The notes beneath the pieces were generated by a model. That model had not been told where the DNA came from. It saw only the letters and a list, made by a program, of their open reading frames with translations, and did no database searches. DNA of 24,348 bases from CAZPMO01 sp964587515 (GTDB lineage Bacteria; Pseudomonadota; Alphaproteobacteria; MPNO01). The stretch lies in contig CAZPMO010000061.1 in NCBI GenBank assembly GCA_964587515.1, forward strand, positions 1-24,348. The letters are read 5' to 3'. The translations under genes and the position numbers were made by a program. Below are positions 1-6,506 of this stretch, piece after piece; within the stretch, counting starts at the first letter, position 1, and each line of letters starts with the position of its first letter.

Positions 1-1
1 C

Positions 2-616
2 GCGGTTACCGGGCTCGATGTCAATCCGGCGATGCTGGGCGTCGCGGGCGCGCAAGACCCGGTCGACGGCGCCCCCATCAGCTGGGTCGAAGGCGATGCC
101 GCCGCAATGCCGCTGCCCGACGACGCCTTCGACGTTGTCCTGTGTCAGCAGGGGTTCCAGTTCTTTCCCGATCGCGCCGGCGCGGCGCGGGAAATGTGCC
201 GCGTGGCACGGCCGGGCGGACGCCTCGCGGCGACGGTCTGGCGGCCGATCGAGTTCGCGCCCGGGCACGAGGCGCTGGCCGACGCGGTAGAGCGCTACGT
301 GGGACCGGAAGCGGCCGCCGTCCGCCGCGCGCCATACGAGATCGGCGGCGCGGCGGTGATACGGGATATTCTCGCCGGCGCGGGTTTTACCGATGTGCGA
401 ATCGTGATCGCGGTCGATATCGCGCGCTTCGAATCGCCCGCCGACCTGGTCCAGTCGGCGGTCGCGGGAACACCGCTAGCCGCCTTCATGGCGGACTCTC
501 CGCCAGAGACCGTCGAAGATGTAATCGGCATGGTCGCCGAACGCCTTGCCGACTATCTGGACGACGACGGCCTCGCCCTGCCCATGCAGACCTGGGTGAT
601 GACGGCGCGCGCGTGA
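2..616 (+). CDS. SAM-dependent methyltransferase, 5'-truncated by the window edge
   Basis: This is the C-terminal part of a class I (Methyltransf_11-like) SAM-dependent methyltransferase; the frame is open to the left edge, so the start and the glycine-rich motif I lie outside the window. The visible part begins with TGLDVNPAML, where the acidic residue after a beta strand would contact the SAM ribose. It continues with EGDAAAMPLPDDAFDVVLCQ (motifs II/III), then a post-motif region ending in RPGGRLAATVW, typical of this family. The acceptor substrate cannot be predicted. It ends 71 bp before an LLM-class monooxygenase on the same strand and could be co-transcribed with it. An internal ATG at 32 is not a credible start because the homologous fold continues upstream. 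Confidence 0.85.
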   Translation, partial: AVTGLDVNPAMLGVAGAQDPVDGAPISWVEGDAAAMPLPDDAFDVVLCQQGFQFFPDRAGAAREMCRVARPGGRLAATVWRPIEFAPGHEALADAVERYVGPEAAAVRRAPYEIGGAAVIRDILAGAGFTDVRIVIAVDIARFESPADLVQSAVAGTPLAAFMADSPPETVEDVIGMVAERLADYLDDDGLALPMQTWVMTARA

Positions 617-661
617 CTCGCGACCGGAACAGCGACTAAAATAACCGAAATGAAGAGGGAG

Positions 662-677
662 CTCGCCCGAGGGCGAG
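662..677 (+). promoter_or_regulatory. Inverted repeat overlapping the ribosome-binding region of LLM copy 1
   Basis: CTCGCCC (662-668) and GGGCGAG (671-677) form a perfect 7-bp dyad with a 2-base spacer, ending 10 bases before ATG 688. The 3' arm contains most of the purine-rich GAGG stretch that would serve as the Shine-Dalgarno. It could be a small operator or a translation-modulating structure. In GC-rich DNA such dyads also arise by chance. Confidence 0.3.
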
Positions 678-687
678 GCGGATAAAA

Positions 688-1752
688 ATGGAATACGGCC
701 TGCAATTCTTTCCGGACCTCGGTCCCGACGACATCTCGGCCCAGCGCTATTGGAACGAATGCCTGGACCTGGTCGGGCTGTGCGACGAGCTGGGCTATAG
801 CCAGGTCCGCACCATCGAGCATTATTTTCTGCCCTATGGCGGTTACAGCCCGTCGCCGCTGGTCTTCCTGTGCGCGGCGTCGCAACGCTCGGCCAAGGCG
901 CGCTTCCTGACCGGCGCGATCCTGCCGATCTTCAATCATCCGCTGAAGGTCGCGGGCGAGATCGGCATGGTCGACGCGATCTCCAGCGGGCGGCTCGATT
1001 GCGGTTTCGGCCGCGCCTTCCTGCCGCACGAGTTCAATCAATTCGGCCGTTCGATGGACGAAAGCCGCGCGCGGTTCGAGGAGGGCGTCGAGGCCGTCCG
1101 GCGATTGCTGACGGAGGAGAACGTCACCTTCGAGGGGCAGTTCCACAGCTTCCAGAACGTCACCTCGCTGCCGCGTCCGACACAGCAGCCCTGCCCGCCG
1201 ATCTGGACCGCGGCTTTGGGCACGCCGGAAAGCGTGCGCAAGGCGGGGCTCAACGGCCATAATCTGATGCTGGTGCCGTTCGCCGGCCCGGCCATGCGCC
1301 AGGTGCTGGAAAATTACCGCGAAGCCTGGGACGAAGGCGGCCATCCGGGACGCGGCAAAGTCGCGATGGCCTACCACATGTTCTGCCACGCCGATCGGGA
1401 CGAGGCCCGCCGGGTCGCCGAGCCCAACATACAGGGCTATTTCGGGGCGCTGATCGCGGCGATGCAGACCGACGGCGGCTGGGGCAAGGGTACGGTTTCG
1501 AAGGACTATCCCCAATATGAAGAGCATATGAAGAAGATTCGCGAGACCAGCTTCGACGACATGATCGAACAGGGCTCCATCCTGGTGGGCGATCCCGCCG
1601 ATCTCCGCCGTCAGCTTCAAACCTACCTCGACGCGGCCGGTGAATTCGAATTCGTGTCGATGCAGGTCAATTTCCACAAGGTCACGTACGAACAAGCCGC
1701 GGAGTCCATGCGGCTGTTCTCCGAAGAGGTGATGCCCCACTTCCCCCGTTGA
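688..1752 (+). CDS. LLM class flavin-dependent oxidoreductase (luciferase-like monooxygenase), copy 1
   Basis: A 354-residue protein of the bacterial luciferase-like superfamily, which uses reduced FMN (or F420 in some branches) to oxidise small organic substrates in the cytoplasm. Supporting features are the N-terminal beta strand MEYGLQFFPD, the early helix ending in LGYSQVRTIEHYF, the SSGRLDCGFGRAF segment near residue 110 (equivalent to the family's GR-x-x-x-G-x-G region) and a C-terminal segment with LVGDPADLRRQL. The length is normal for the family. ATG 688 follows a GAGG-containing ribosome site, part of which lies inside a perfect inverted repeat at 662-677. The next gene (a cupin) starts 23 bp after the stop, so the two are probably one transcript. 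The substrate is unknown. Confidence 0.88.
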   Translation: MEYGLQFFPDLGPDDISAQRYWNECLDLVGLCDELGYSQVRTIEHYFLPYGGYSPSPLVFLCAASQRSAKARFLTGAILPIFNHPLKVAGEIGMVDAISSGRLDCGFGRAFLPHEFNQFGRSMDESRARFEEGVEAVRRLLTEENVTFEGQFHSFQNVTSLPRPTQQPCPPIWTAALGTPESVRKAGLNGHNLMLVPFAGPAMRQVLENYREAWDEGGHPGRGKVAMAYHMFCHADRDEARRVAEPNIQGYFGALIAAMQTDGGWGKGTVSKDYPQYEEHMKKIRETSFDDMIEQGSILVGDPADLRRQLQTYLDAAGEFEFVSMQVNFHKVTYEQAAESMRLFSEEVMPHFPR

Positions 1753-1775
1753 ACCGAGGACAGGGAACCCCGATC

Positions 1776-2243
1776 ATGGCGACACGGCAAACCACGCGTT
1801 CGCGCGCACCGGCCCCCACACCCGCAAAGACGCGCCCGCCCCAGACCTTCCGCTACGAAACGCCGCCCGCTTCGGAGAAGGGCAAGGCCATCGTCAGGCT
1901 GTGCCAGACCGACATCATCCGGGGCGCGGTGCAGGTGGTGAAGAAGGGCGACGGCGACAACAACCTTCATTCGCACACCGGCATGGACGGGTTCTGGATG
2001 GTGCTGAAGGGGCGCGTGCGCTACTACGGCCCGGACGATGAAATCCTCGGCGAATTCGGCCCGCACGAGGGCATCGTGATGCCCCGCAATGTTCAATACT
2101 GGTTCCAGAGCATCGGCGAGGAAGACCTCGAACTACTCCAGGTCGCCGCCTTCGACCGCGACGTCAAGAACGAACGCGTCGATGCCGAGGCCCAGAAATT
2201 CGACGTCGGCTCCGCCGAATATTTCGACGGCCGAACGTCTTAA
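1776..2243 (+). CDS. Cupin-domain protein with degenerate metal ligands
   Basis: A 155-residue single-domain cupin with a proline/arginine-rich N-terminal tail of about 35 residues. Cupin motif 1 is visible around residues 60-80 as LHSHTGMDGFWMVLKGRV, and motif 2 as FGPHEGIVMPRNVQYWF. The two histidines of HSH are present, but the usual glutamate after them is replaced (MDGFW) and the motif 2 histidine aligns with tyrosine (NVQYW). A canonical three-His/one-Glu metal site is therefore not complete. Cupins can be dioxygenases, isomerases or sensors, and no specific function is claimed. An in-frame TTG at 1749 overlaps the LLM stop codon and would add nine residues; ATG 1776 with upstream GAGGACAGGGAA is preferred. 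It is probably in an operon with the preceding LLM gene. Confidence 0.8.
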   Translation: MATRQTTRSRAPAPTPAKTRPPQTFRYETPPASEKGKAIVRLCQTDIIRGAVQVVKKGDGDNNLHSHTGMDGFWMVLKGRVRYYGPDDEILGEFGPHEGIVMPRNVQYWFQSIGEEDLELLQVAAFDRDVKNERVDAEAQKFDVGSAEYFDGRTS

Positions 2244-2592
2244 GCAGGGTCCGGGACCCACGCCCGGAATAACAATCGAAAACCACGCAAAGTAACGAAC
2301 CGCCGCCGCGGCCCCTTTTGCGCGTCCGGTTTTTCCGCGCGATTCCCATATTTCGAAAACATACCGCTCTATACCAAAATGTAAATTGTGGGTATTAAAA
2401 ATAAAAAATATACGCAATTGGTATTACTGCTCAATAGTTTTCAATGTCGGGTTTGACTTTGCTAGTTTTTACTCATGATGGGATAGATATTCCACTTGTG
2501 AGTACCACGACTTTCATGAATTCACAATTGGGAAATCTCAAGAACACACAATGCAAACAGGTTTATTCGGTTCACAATTGGGAAGACGTGAC
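2244..2592. other. AT-rich intergenic region upstream of the protease
   Basis: About 350 bases without a convincing gene. From about 2340 to 2580 the composition is conspicuously AT-rich compared with the GC-rich window, with runs such as ATTAAAAATAAAAAATATAC. It holds the duplicated dyad described separately. A TTGACT at 2453-2458 resembles a -35 box, but no good -10 sits at 16-18 bp. The compositional break suggests a regulatory region or acquired DNA. Confidence 0.6.
2521..2584. repeat. Two identical 14-bp dyad elements, TTCACAATTGGGAA, 50 bp apart
   Basis: Exact copies lie at 2521-2534 and 2571-2584. Each is itself a near-palindrome (TTC-n-CAATTG-n-GAA, 12 of 14 positions symmetric), as expected for a dimeric regulator's site. 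The second copy ends 8 bases before ATG 2593 of the protease gene and its GGAAG also serves as the likely Shine-Dalgarno, so binding there could block translation or transcription. A further lone CAATTG core is at 2415-2420. Confidence 0.55.
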
Positions 2593-3831
2593 ATGACCAC
2601 ATTCAACACCGTTGGACGCCTGACGCGCGGCGCATGCGCGGTCGGCGCGGTCCTCCTCTTCGCCGGATCACCCGCCATCGCGGACAAGGGCGGCGATCAT
2701 AAGCCTCAGCAGACCCCGGGAAGCTTCCTGGGCGTTTCCGGAAGCAGCATCGAGTTCCTCAACATCGACGGCGCCTTATATTGCTACGCCGGCACGATGG
2801 GGTCGCTCATCGAGATCGGTGGCAAGCGGTACGTGCTGAGCAACAACCACGTCCTGGCGCGGGAAAGCTCGGCCACGCCCGCCGGACCCGACACTCAAGC
2901 TTACGCTGTGGATAACGACGACACCGACGTCAATGTCGGCGATGAGGTCGTTCAACCCGGTCTTTTGGATGTAAGCGGTGACGGCTCCTGCGCGCCCGTC
3001 GGCACGGACTATTACCCGCTCGTCGCCGCCAAACTCTACGACTGGGTGCCGCTGGACTTCAGCGCAAATATGACCGTCGACGCGGCGATCGCCGAGGTCG
3101 TGGATTGTGATTCTGACGGTGATAATGTTCCTGATACGCCATGTTTCGATCCGGATGGCCGGATCCTGGACATCGGTGGCCTCTCGGGTCTTACCTTGCC
3201 GGCTGACGACGCCCTTCTCCTGACGCCCGTTCAAAAGAGCGGCCGGACCACCGGTCGTACCACCGGCACGGTCGGCGCCATCGGCGCGACGGTCAACGTC
3301 GGCTACAACAATGGAACCGTCACGTTCGTAAACCAGATCGTGATATCGGGAGAGAAAGGCGCGTTCCTCAAATCCGGCGATTCGGGATCGCTGGCGGTCA
3401 CGCGTACCGACTTGCCCGATGCGGTAGGCTTACTGTTTGCGGGATCGCGAAACGGTATCGCCATCGCGAACCCAATTGATGACGTGCTTAGCGAGTTCGG
3501 CGCTACCATGGTCGGATGCTCTCTAAGTGATGCCGAGTGTGCGCAAACCGGCCCCGCCGCCAGTGGCGGTGGTGACGACGGCGGCGGCGGTGGCAAACCC
3601 TCCTTCGCCAGCGGGCTCGATATCGCCGCGGATGCGCGGGACCGGCACAGCGAATCGCTAATGGCCAACCCAGACGTGGTCGGCACCGGGCTCAGCTACG
3701 ACCGAAACGGCGAACCGGTCATCCAGGTCTACACCAAGGGCGCGGCGCGCAGCGTCGGCCATGCCATCCCGAGTTCTCTGGATGGGGTCAAGGTCCAGGT
3801 CATCGTGACCGGAGAGTTCAAGGCCTTGTGA
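2593..3831 (+). CDS. Secreted trypsin-like serine protease with C-terminal accessory domain
   Basis: A 412-residue protein with an N-terminal Sec signal peptide (residues 1-30, basic start, hydrophobic AVGAVLLFAGSPAIA, cleavage near AIA-DK), so it is probably periplasmic or extracellular. A chymotrypsin-fold peptidase follows: His86 in SNNHVLA, probable Asp163 in NMTVDAAIAEV, the GRTTGRTTGTVG strand turn, and Ser264 in GDSGSL, then GLLFAGS and an IANPIDDVL helix. Residues 171-189 (DCDSDGDNVPDTPCFDPDG) resemble a thrombospondin type 3 calcium-binding repeat. A Gly-rich linker (about 325-335) leads to a 70-residue domain with NPDVVGTGLSYD and IPSSLDGVKVQVIVTG. ATG 2593 is preferred over ATG 2551 because it has GGAAG upstream and gives a clean signal peptide. 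The gene stands alone, with an intrinsic terminator after it. The substrate is unknown. Confidence 0.82.
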   Translation: MTTFNTVGRLTRGACAVGAVLLFAGSPAIADKGGDHKPQQTPGSFLGVSGSSIEFLNIDGALYCYAGTMGSLIEIGGKRYVLSNNHVLARESSATPAGPDTQAYAVDNDDTDVNVGDEVVQPGLLDVSGDGSCAPVGTDYYPLVAAKLYDWVPLDFSANMTVDAAIAEVVDCDSDGDNVPDTPCFDPDGRILDIGGLSGLTLPADDALLLTPVQKSGRTTGRTTGTVGAIGATVNVGYNNGTVTFVNQIVISGEKGAFLKSGDSGSLAVTRTDLPDAVGLLFAGSRNGIAIANPIDDVLSEFGATMVGCSLSDAECAQTGPAASGGGDDGGGGGKPSFASGLDIAADARDRHSESLMANPDVVGTGLSYDRNGEPVIQVYTKGAARSVGHAIPSSLDGVKVQVIVTGEFKAL

Positions 3832-3870
3832 TCGTCTGACGTCCGCAAATCAGCGCGGGCGAAAAAAACG

Positions 3871-3908
3871 AACCGGGAGGAGCTGCAAAGCCCCTCCCGG
3901 TTTTTTTT
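3871..3908 (+). terminator. Rho-independent terminator after the protease gene
   Basis: AACCGGGAGG (3871-3880) pairs perfectly with CCTCCCGGTT (3893-3902) across a 12-base loop and runs into eight T residues at 3901-3908. It lies 40 bp beyond the protease stop and is a textbook intrinsic terminator on the + strand. Confidence 0.9.
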
Positions 3909-3985
3909 ATTTGGAATGGGCGGCAAATATTAAAGAAGGGCAGCGATTGACCGCCGCCCTTTGTTTCGGTCCGGTGCGGTCCGGT

Positions 3986-4342
3986 TCAGACCAGATATCC
4001 GGTGACGTAGATATTGTTGATGAAGATGGCGAAGTATCCGATGACCACGACGCGGGCGATAAACATCATCTTTCGCGTCGGCAGCCACAGGATAAACAGA
4101 CCCAGCACCAGATGAAATCCGACCTTCGGCGCCGACCACCAGGTGCCGAGGACGGCCTGGACTTCCCTGACCGCCGGATTTCCTTCCACATGACCGGCCG
4201 CGAGCGCGGCGTTGGTGGAAACCACGTCGAAACCGGCGACGACGACGAGAAACATCGACAGAAGCCCGGCCGTGGTAATCAGGTGCGCGTTTTTTTGCCG
4301 CGCCTTGGCCGCCAACCGGTTTAGTCTTTTCAACCTGTTCAT
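3986..4342 (-). CDS. Small membrane protein, DUF5658-like
   Basis: A 118-residue protein with a basic N-terminus (MNRLKRLNRLAAKARQK) and three predicted membrane segments: LITTAGLLSMFLVVVAGFDV, KVGFHLVLGLFILWLP and a final MFIARVVVIGYFAIFINNIY. The pattern D-V-V-S-T-n-A-A-L followed by VEGNPAVREVQ and a tryptophan pair resembles the DUF5658 family (short membrane proteins with a D...T...EGNP signature); this is a family resemblance only. ATG at 4342 is chosen; a GTG immediately upstream (4345) would add one residue. It is isolated, facing the protease terminator at its 3' end. The basic N-terminus suggests a cytoplasmic N-terminal tail. The function is unknown. Confidence 0.68.
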   Translation of the reverse strand: MNRLKRLNRLAAKARQKNAHLITTAGLLSMFLVVVAGFDVVSTNAALAAGHVEGNPAVREVQAVLGTWWSAPKVGFHLVLGLFILWLPTRKMMFIARVVVIGYFAIFINNIYVTGYLV

Positions 4343-4762
4343 CACCCCAACGCCCGAACCATTTGATCCACCTAGAGTTTATCACGACGCCCGCAGACTT
4401 GAAAGTGGTAGGCCACGGTAAAGCCCACCCCTTCCGGTTTAACCCGATGTCGCTGTATCTATTCAGTCGCGGCGTTGGCGCCGCGCATGACGGGTGTCTC
4501 AGCCCCCTAGCGGAGCTCCCCTCGGAATGGGAAAAGGATGACCCAGAAGACCGATTCAGTTCAGGTCACAAACGAGTAAGGGCGGGTCTGGGACTTCGAA
4601 CCCTCTCCCCTCGCGGGAGAGGGTGGCGCGCGCAGCGCGCCGGGTGAGGGGTGACCGCCGGCAGGCGGCCAAAAAAAACTCTTTTGACGCGCTGACGCGC
4701 TTACCCCTCACCCAACCCTCTCCCACAAGGGGAGAGGGCTTCTTTTCTATTGGGCCAACGTT
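4343..4762. other. Gene-free stretch between the DUF5658-like gene and the UbiD-family gene
   Basis: About 420 bases. The left part (4343-4600) shows no coding signal I trust; a 94-codon + strand frame at 4363-4647 runs into the repeat and looks spurious. The right part is occupied by the REP-like inverted repeat at 4601-4738. Confidence 0.6.
4601..4738. repeat. REP-like compound inverted repeat
   Basis: The left half has hairpin CCCTCTCCC/GGGAGAGGG (4601-4609 with 4615-4623), hairpin GGCGCGC/GCGCGCC (4625-4631 with 4635-4641) and the arm GGGTGAGGGGT (4642-4652). The right half carries ACCCCTCACCC (4703-4713), the exact reverse complement of that arm, then CCCTCTCCC/GGGAGAGGG (4716-4724 with 4730-4738). 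The halves are therefore related in inverted orientation around a centre with GC hairpins and an A8 run. CCCTCTCCC...GTGAGGGG units are commonly seen as dispersed intergenic repeats in proteobacterial genomes. Lying just past the UbiD stop codon, it may also end transcription or stabilise the mRNA 3' end. Confidence 0.8.
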
Positions 4763-6337
4763 CTAGCGGCCGGTGCGGGCCAGGGAATGCACCCAGCCCT
4801 TCATGCGCTTGGCCACGTTCGCCATGTCGTCGTCGGTGAAGAAGTCTTTCGGGTTCACCTTGTCGACCGGATAAACCGGACGCATGAAGTCGCTCTCGTA
4901 ACCGAACGGCACCGTCGCGTCGATCCCCATGCCGCCTTCGAAGGAAGTGTTGGACGCGGTCCATTCCTTGTCGCCGGCGGTCATGCGTTCCGCCGGCTGG
5001 AAGGTCTGTCCGCGGCCGCCCGGCAGCGGGTTGATGATGTCGGTGTGCGGATTGACCCGCGTCGTCAGGCACCACATCACATCGTCCATGTCGTAGGGAT
5101 CGGCGTCCTCGGAAACCGCGACGCACATGCGCGCGCCCTGCGAGGTGGCGAGGATGGCGGCCATGAAGTTGCGCTGCCAGCCCTCGTCGATGCGGTTGCG
5201 CTTCTTCACCTGGATCACCGCGCCACCCCAGTCCGTCATGCAATACGGAATCACCACGTCCTGGATGATGCCGGGCTGCATGCGCTGGCACAGCTCGTAC
5301 ATCGCCGCCTCGCGCATGGTGGTGTCGATGTTGTGGTCGTCCATGGTGTGGACGCCGAGCGCGAAGATGATCGGCTTGGATTCGCGCTTGCGCGTGGTCA
5401 CCGCGGTGACGTGGAACGTCGGCGCCTTATACGCCTTGCCCATGTAACCCGACCATTCGGGGTGGAAGTGGAAGCGGCCCTGGATGTTGGCTTCTTCCGA
5501 TTCCGCGGTCTCGTAACGCCGGTCGCGCGGGTTGACGTAACCTTCGAGCACCACTTCGGCGTCGGCAAGCGCCATCGCGTCGACGGTGCGCGCCTTCACC
5601 AGGCGCACGGGCGCGCCCTGGACCGCGCCGGCGACGCCGATTTCATCGCAGCCCTGCGGCAGGATCACATAGTCGAAGCCCGCGCCGGCCAGCAGCGTGC
5701 ACGCCGGCGGCACGCCGAAGCACATGGTGATCGGCACCGGCTTGTCGTCCTTGTAGTGCGCGGAGACGACCTGCCACATGTGCGAGCCGGGCGAAATCTG
5801 GAAGGTGCCGACATTGCCCCAGCGGAAATTCATGCGGTTGTAGCCGAGGTCGGTGCCGCCGTCGAAATAATCGCCGGAGATCAGCCGGATGCCGGAGCCC
5901 ACGGTGAGCTCGGGCTCCACGTCGGTATGCCGGATCGGCACCATGAATTCGTTGACGTCGTTGGGGCTCTCGTAGACCTCCTCCTGAACCGGGGCGTCGG
6001 CCTGGTCGATGACCACCGGCGCCAGCGGGTTGCGGAGCGCGTGCGCCAGCATCTCGGTGCGGTGGCGATCGTCGGTCCAGCCGAACATCTTGTTGATGAC
6101 GTTCATGTCGCCGAACAGGTTTGTGACCACCCGGTGCTGGGGCTTGCCCTTGACGTTGTTGAACAGCACCGGACACGCGCCGTCCATGTGCTTTTGCAGC
6201 CCGGTAACCTGGAGATCGGGATCGACTTCCACATCGGTCTCGATCAGATCGCCTTCGGCGCGCAGCCAGTCGAGCGTGTTGCGCAGATCGGCGACCGCCT
6301 CGGCGGGAGCGCCGAGTTCTCTTTTCGCGGTACTCAT
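4763..6337 (-). CDS. UbiD-family (prenylated-FMN-dependent) decarboxylase
   Basis: A 524-residue protein of the UbiD family, which performs reversible non-oxidative (de)carboxylation of aromatic, heteroaromatic or alpha,beta-unsaturated acids using prenylated FMN made by a UbiX partner. The N-terminal LRNTLDWLRAEGDLIE is typical. Likely cofactor/metal residues are Asn167 and Arg172 in YNRMNFRWG and His186 in SPGSHMW. The acidic catalytic stretch is AEVVLEG (Glu261/Glu265), and PEWSGYMG and GGMGIDATVPF are family landmarks near residues 293-300 and the C-terminus. ATG 6337 is chosen because GGAGA lies about 9 bases upstream; an upstream in-frame extension lacks family similarity and crosses the direct repeat. 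It lies at the 3' end of a probable ligase-LLM-UbiD transcript. No ubiX-like gene is in the window. The substrate is unknown; a role in ubiquinone synthesis is less likely given the neighbours. Confidence 0.92.
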   Translation of the reverse strand: MSTAKRELGAPAEAVADLRNTLDWLRAEGDLIETDVEVDPDLQVTGLQKHMDGACPVLFNNVKGKPQHRVVTNLFGDMNVINKMFGWTDDRHRTEMLAHALRNPLAPVVIDQADAPVQEEVYESPNDVNEFMVPIRHTDVEPELTVGSGIRLISGDYFDGGTDLGYNRMNFRWGNVGTFQISPGSHMWQVVSAHYKDDKPVPITMCFGVPPACTLLAGAGFDYVILPQGCDEIGVAGAVQGAPVRLVKARTVDAMALADAEVVLEGYVNPRDRRYETAESEEANIQGRFHFHPEWSGYMGKAYKAPTFHVTAVTTRKRESKPIIFALGVHTMDDHNIDTTMREAAMYELCQRMQPGIIQDVVIPYCMTDWGGAVIQVKKRNRIDEGWQRNFMAAILATSQGARMCVAVSEDADPYDMDDVMWCLTTRVNPHTDIINPLPGGRGQTFQPAERMTAGDKEWTASNTSFEGGMGIDATVPFGYESDFMRPVYPVDKVNPKDFFTDDDMANVAKRMKGWVHSLARTGR

Positions 6338-6363
6338 TTGTGTCTCCTTTTCGTCGCCCAAAA

Positions 6364-6413
6364 GCCGCGTTTGTCGGCGGCCGGGGACGGGTCTATGCCG
6401 CGTTTGTCGGCGG
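6364..6413. repeat. 17-bp direct repeat (GCCGCGTTTGTCGGCGG) upstream of the UbiD gene
   Basis: Exact copies lie at 6364-6380 and 6397-6413, a 33-bp period (about three helical turns), located 27-76 bases upstream of the UbiD start codon in the 169-bp gap after the LLM gene. Same-face spacing is the pattern expected for a transcription activator or repressor binding in tandem. A CCTCCG/CGGAGG hairpin (6425-6430 with 6438-6443) sits just beyond, between the LLM stop and the repeats. Confidence 0.55.
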
Positions 6414-6506
6414 CGGAAACGGCCCCTCCGAACCATCCGGAGGACCACGGCGGAAGCTACGCCGAGCGACCGGTGAAGGCAAGAAAAGGAGGTGGCGTCT
6501 GCCGCC

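Noticed and set aside
2247..2259. GGGTC-CGG-GACCC hairpin right after the cupin stop codon
   Set aside because: The stem is only 5 bp with a 3-base loop and no T-run, so it is not a convincing terminator.
4363..4647. 94-codon + strand frame in the gap before the UbiD-family gene
   Set aside because: It ends inside the REP-like repeat, has no family-like features and no clear ribosome site.
4763..6337. Loss of the catalytic arginine in the UbiD-family protein (Gln in NVGTFQ)
   Set aside because: A better alignment uses NRMNFR (Asn167/Arg172) as the equivalent of the N-x-x-x-Y-R motif, so the arginine is present.
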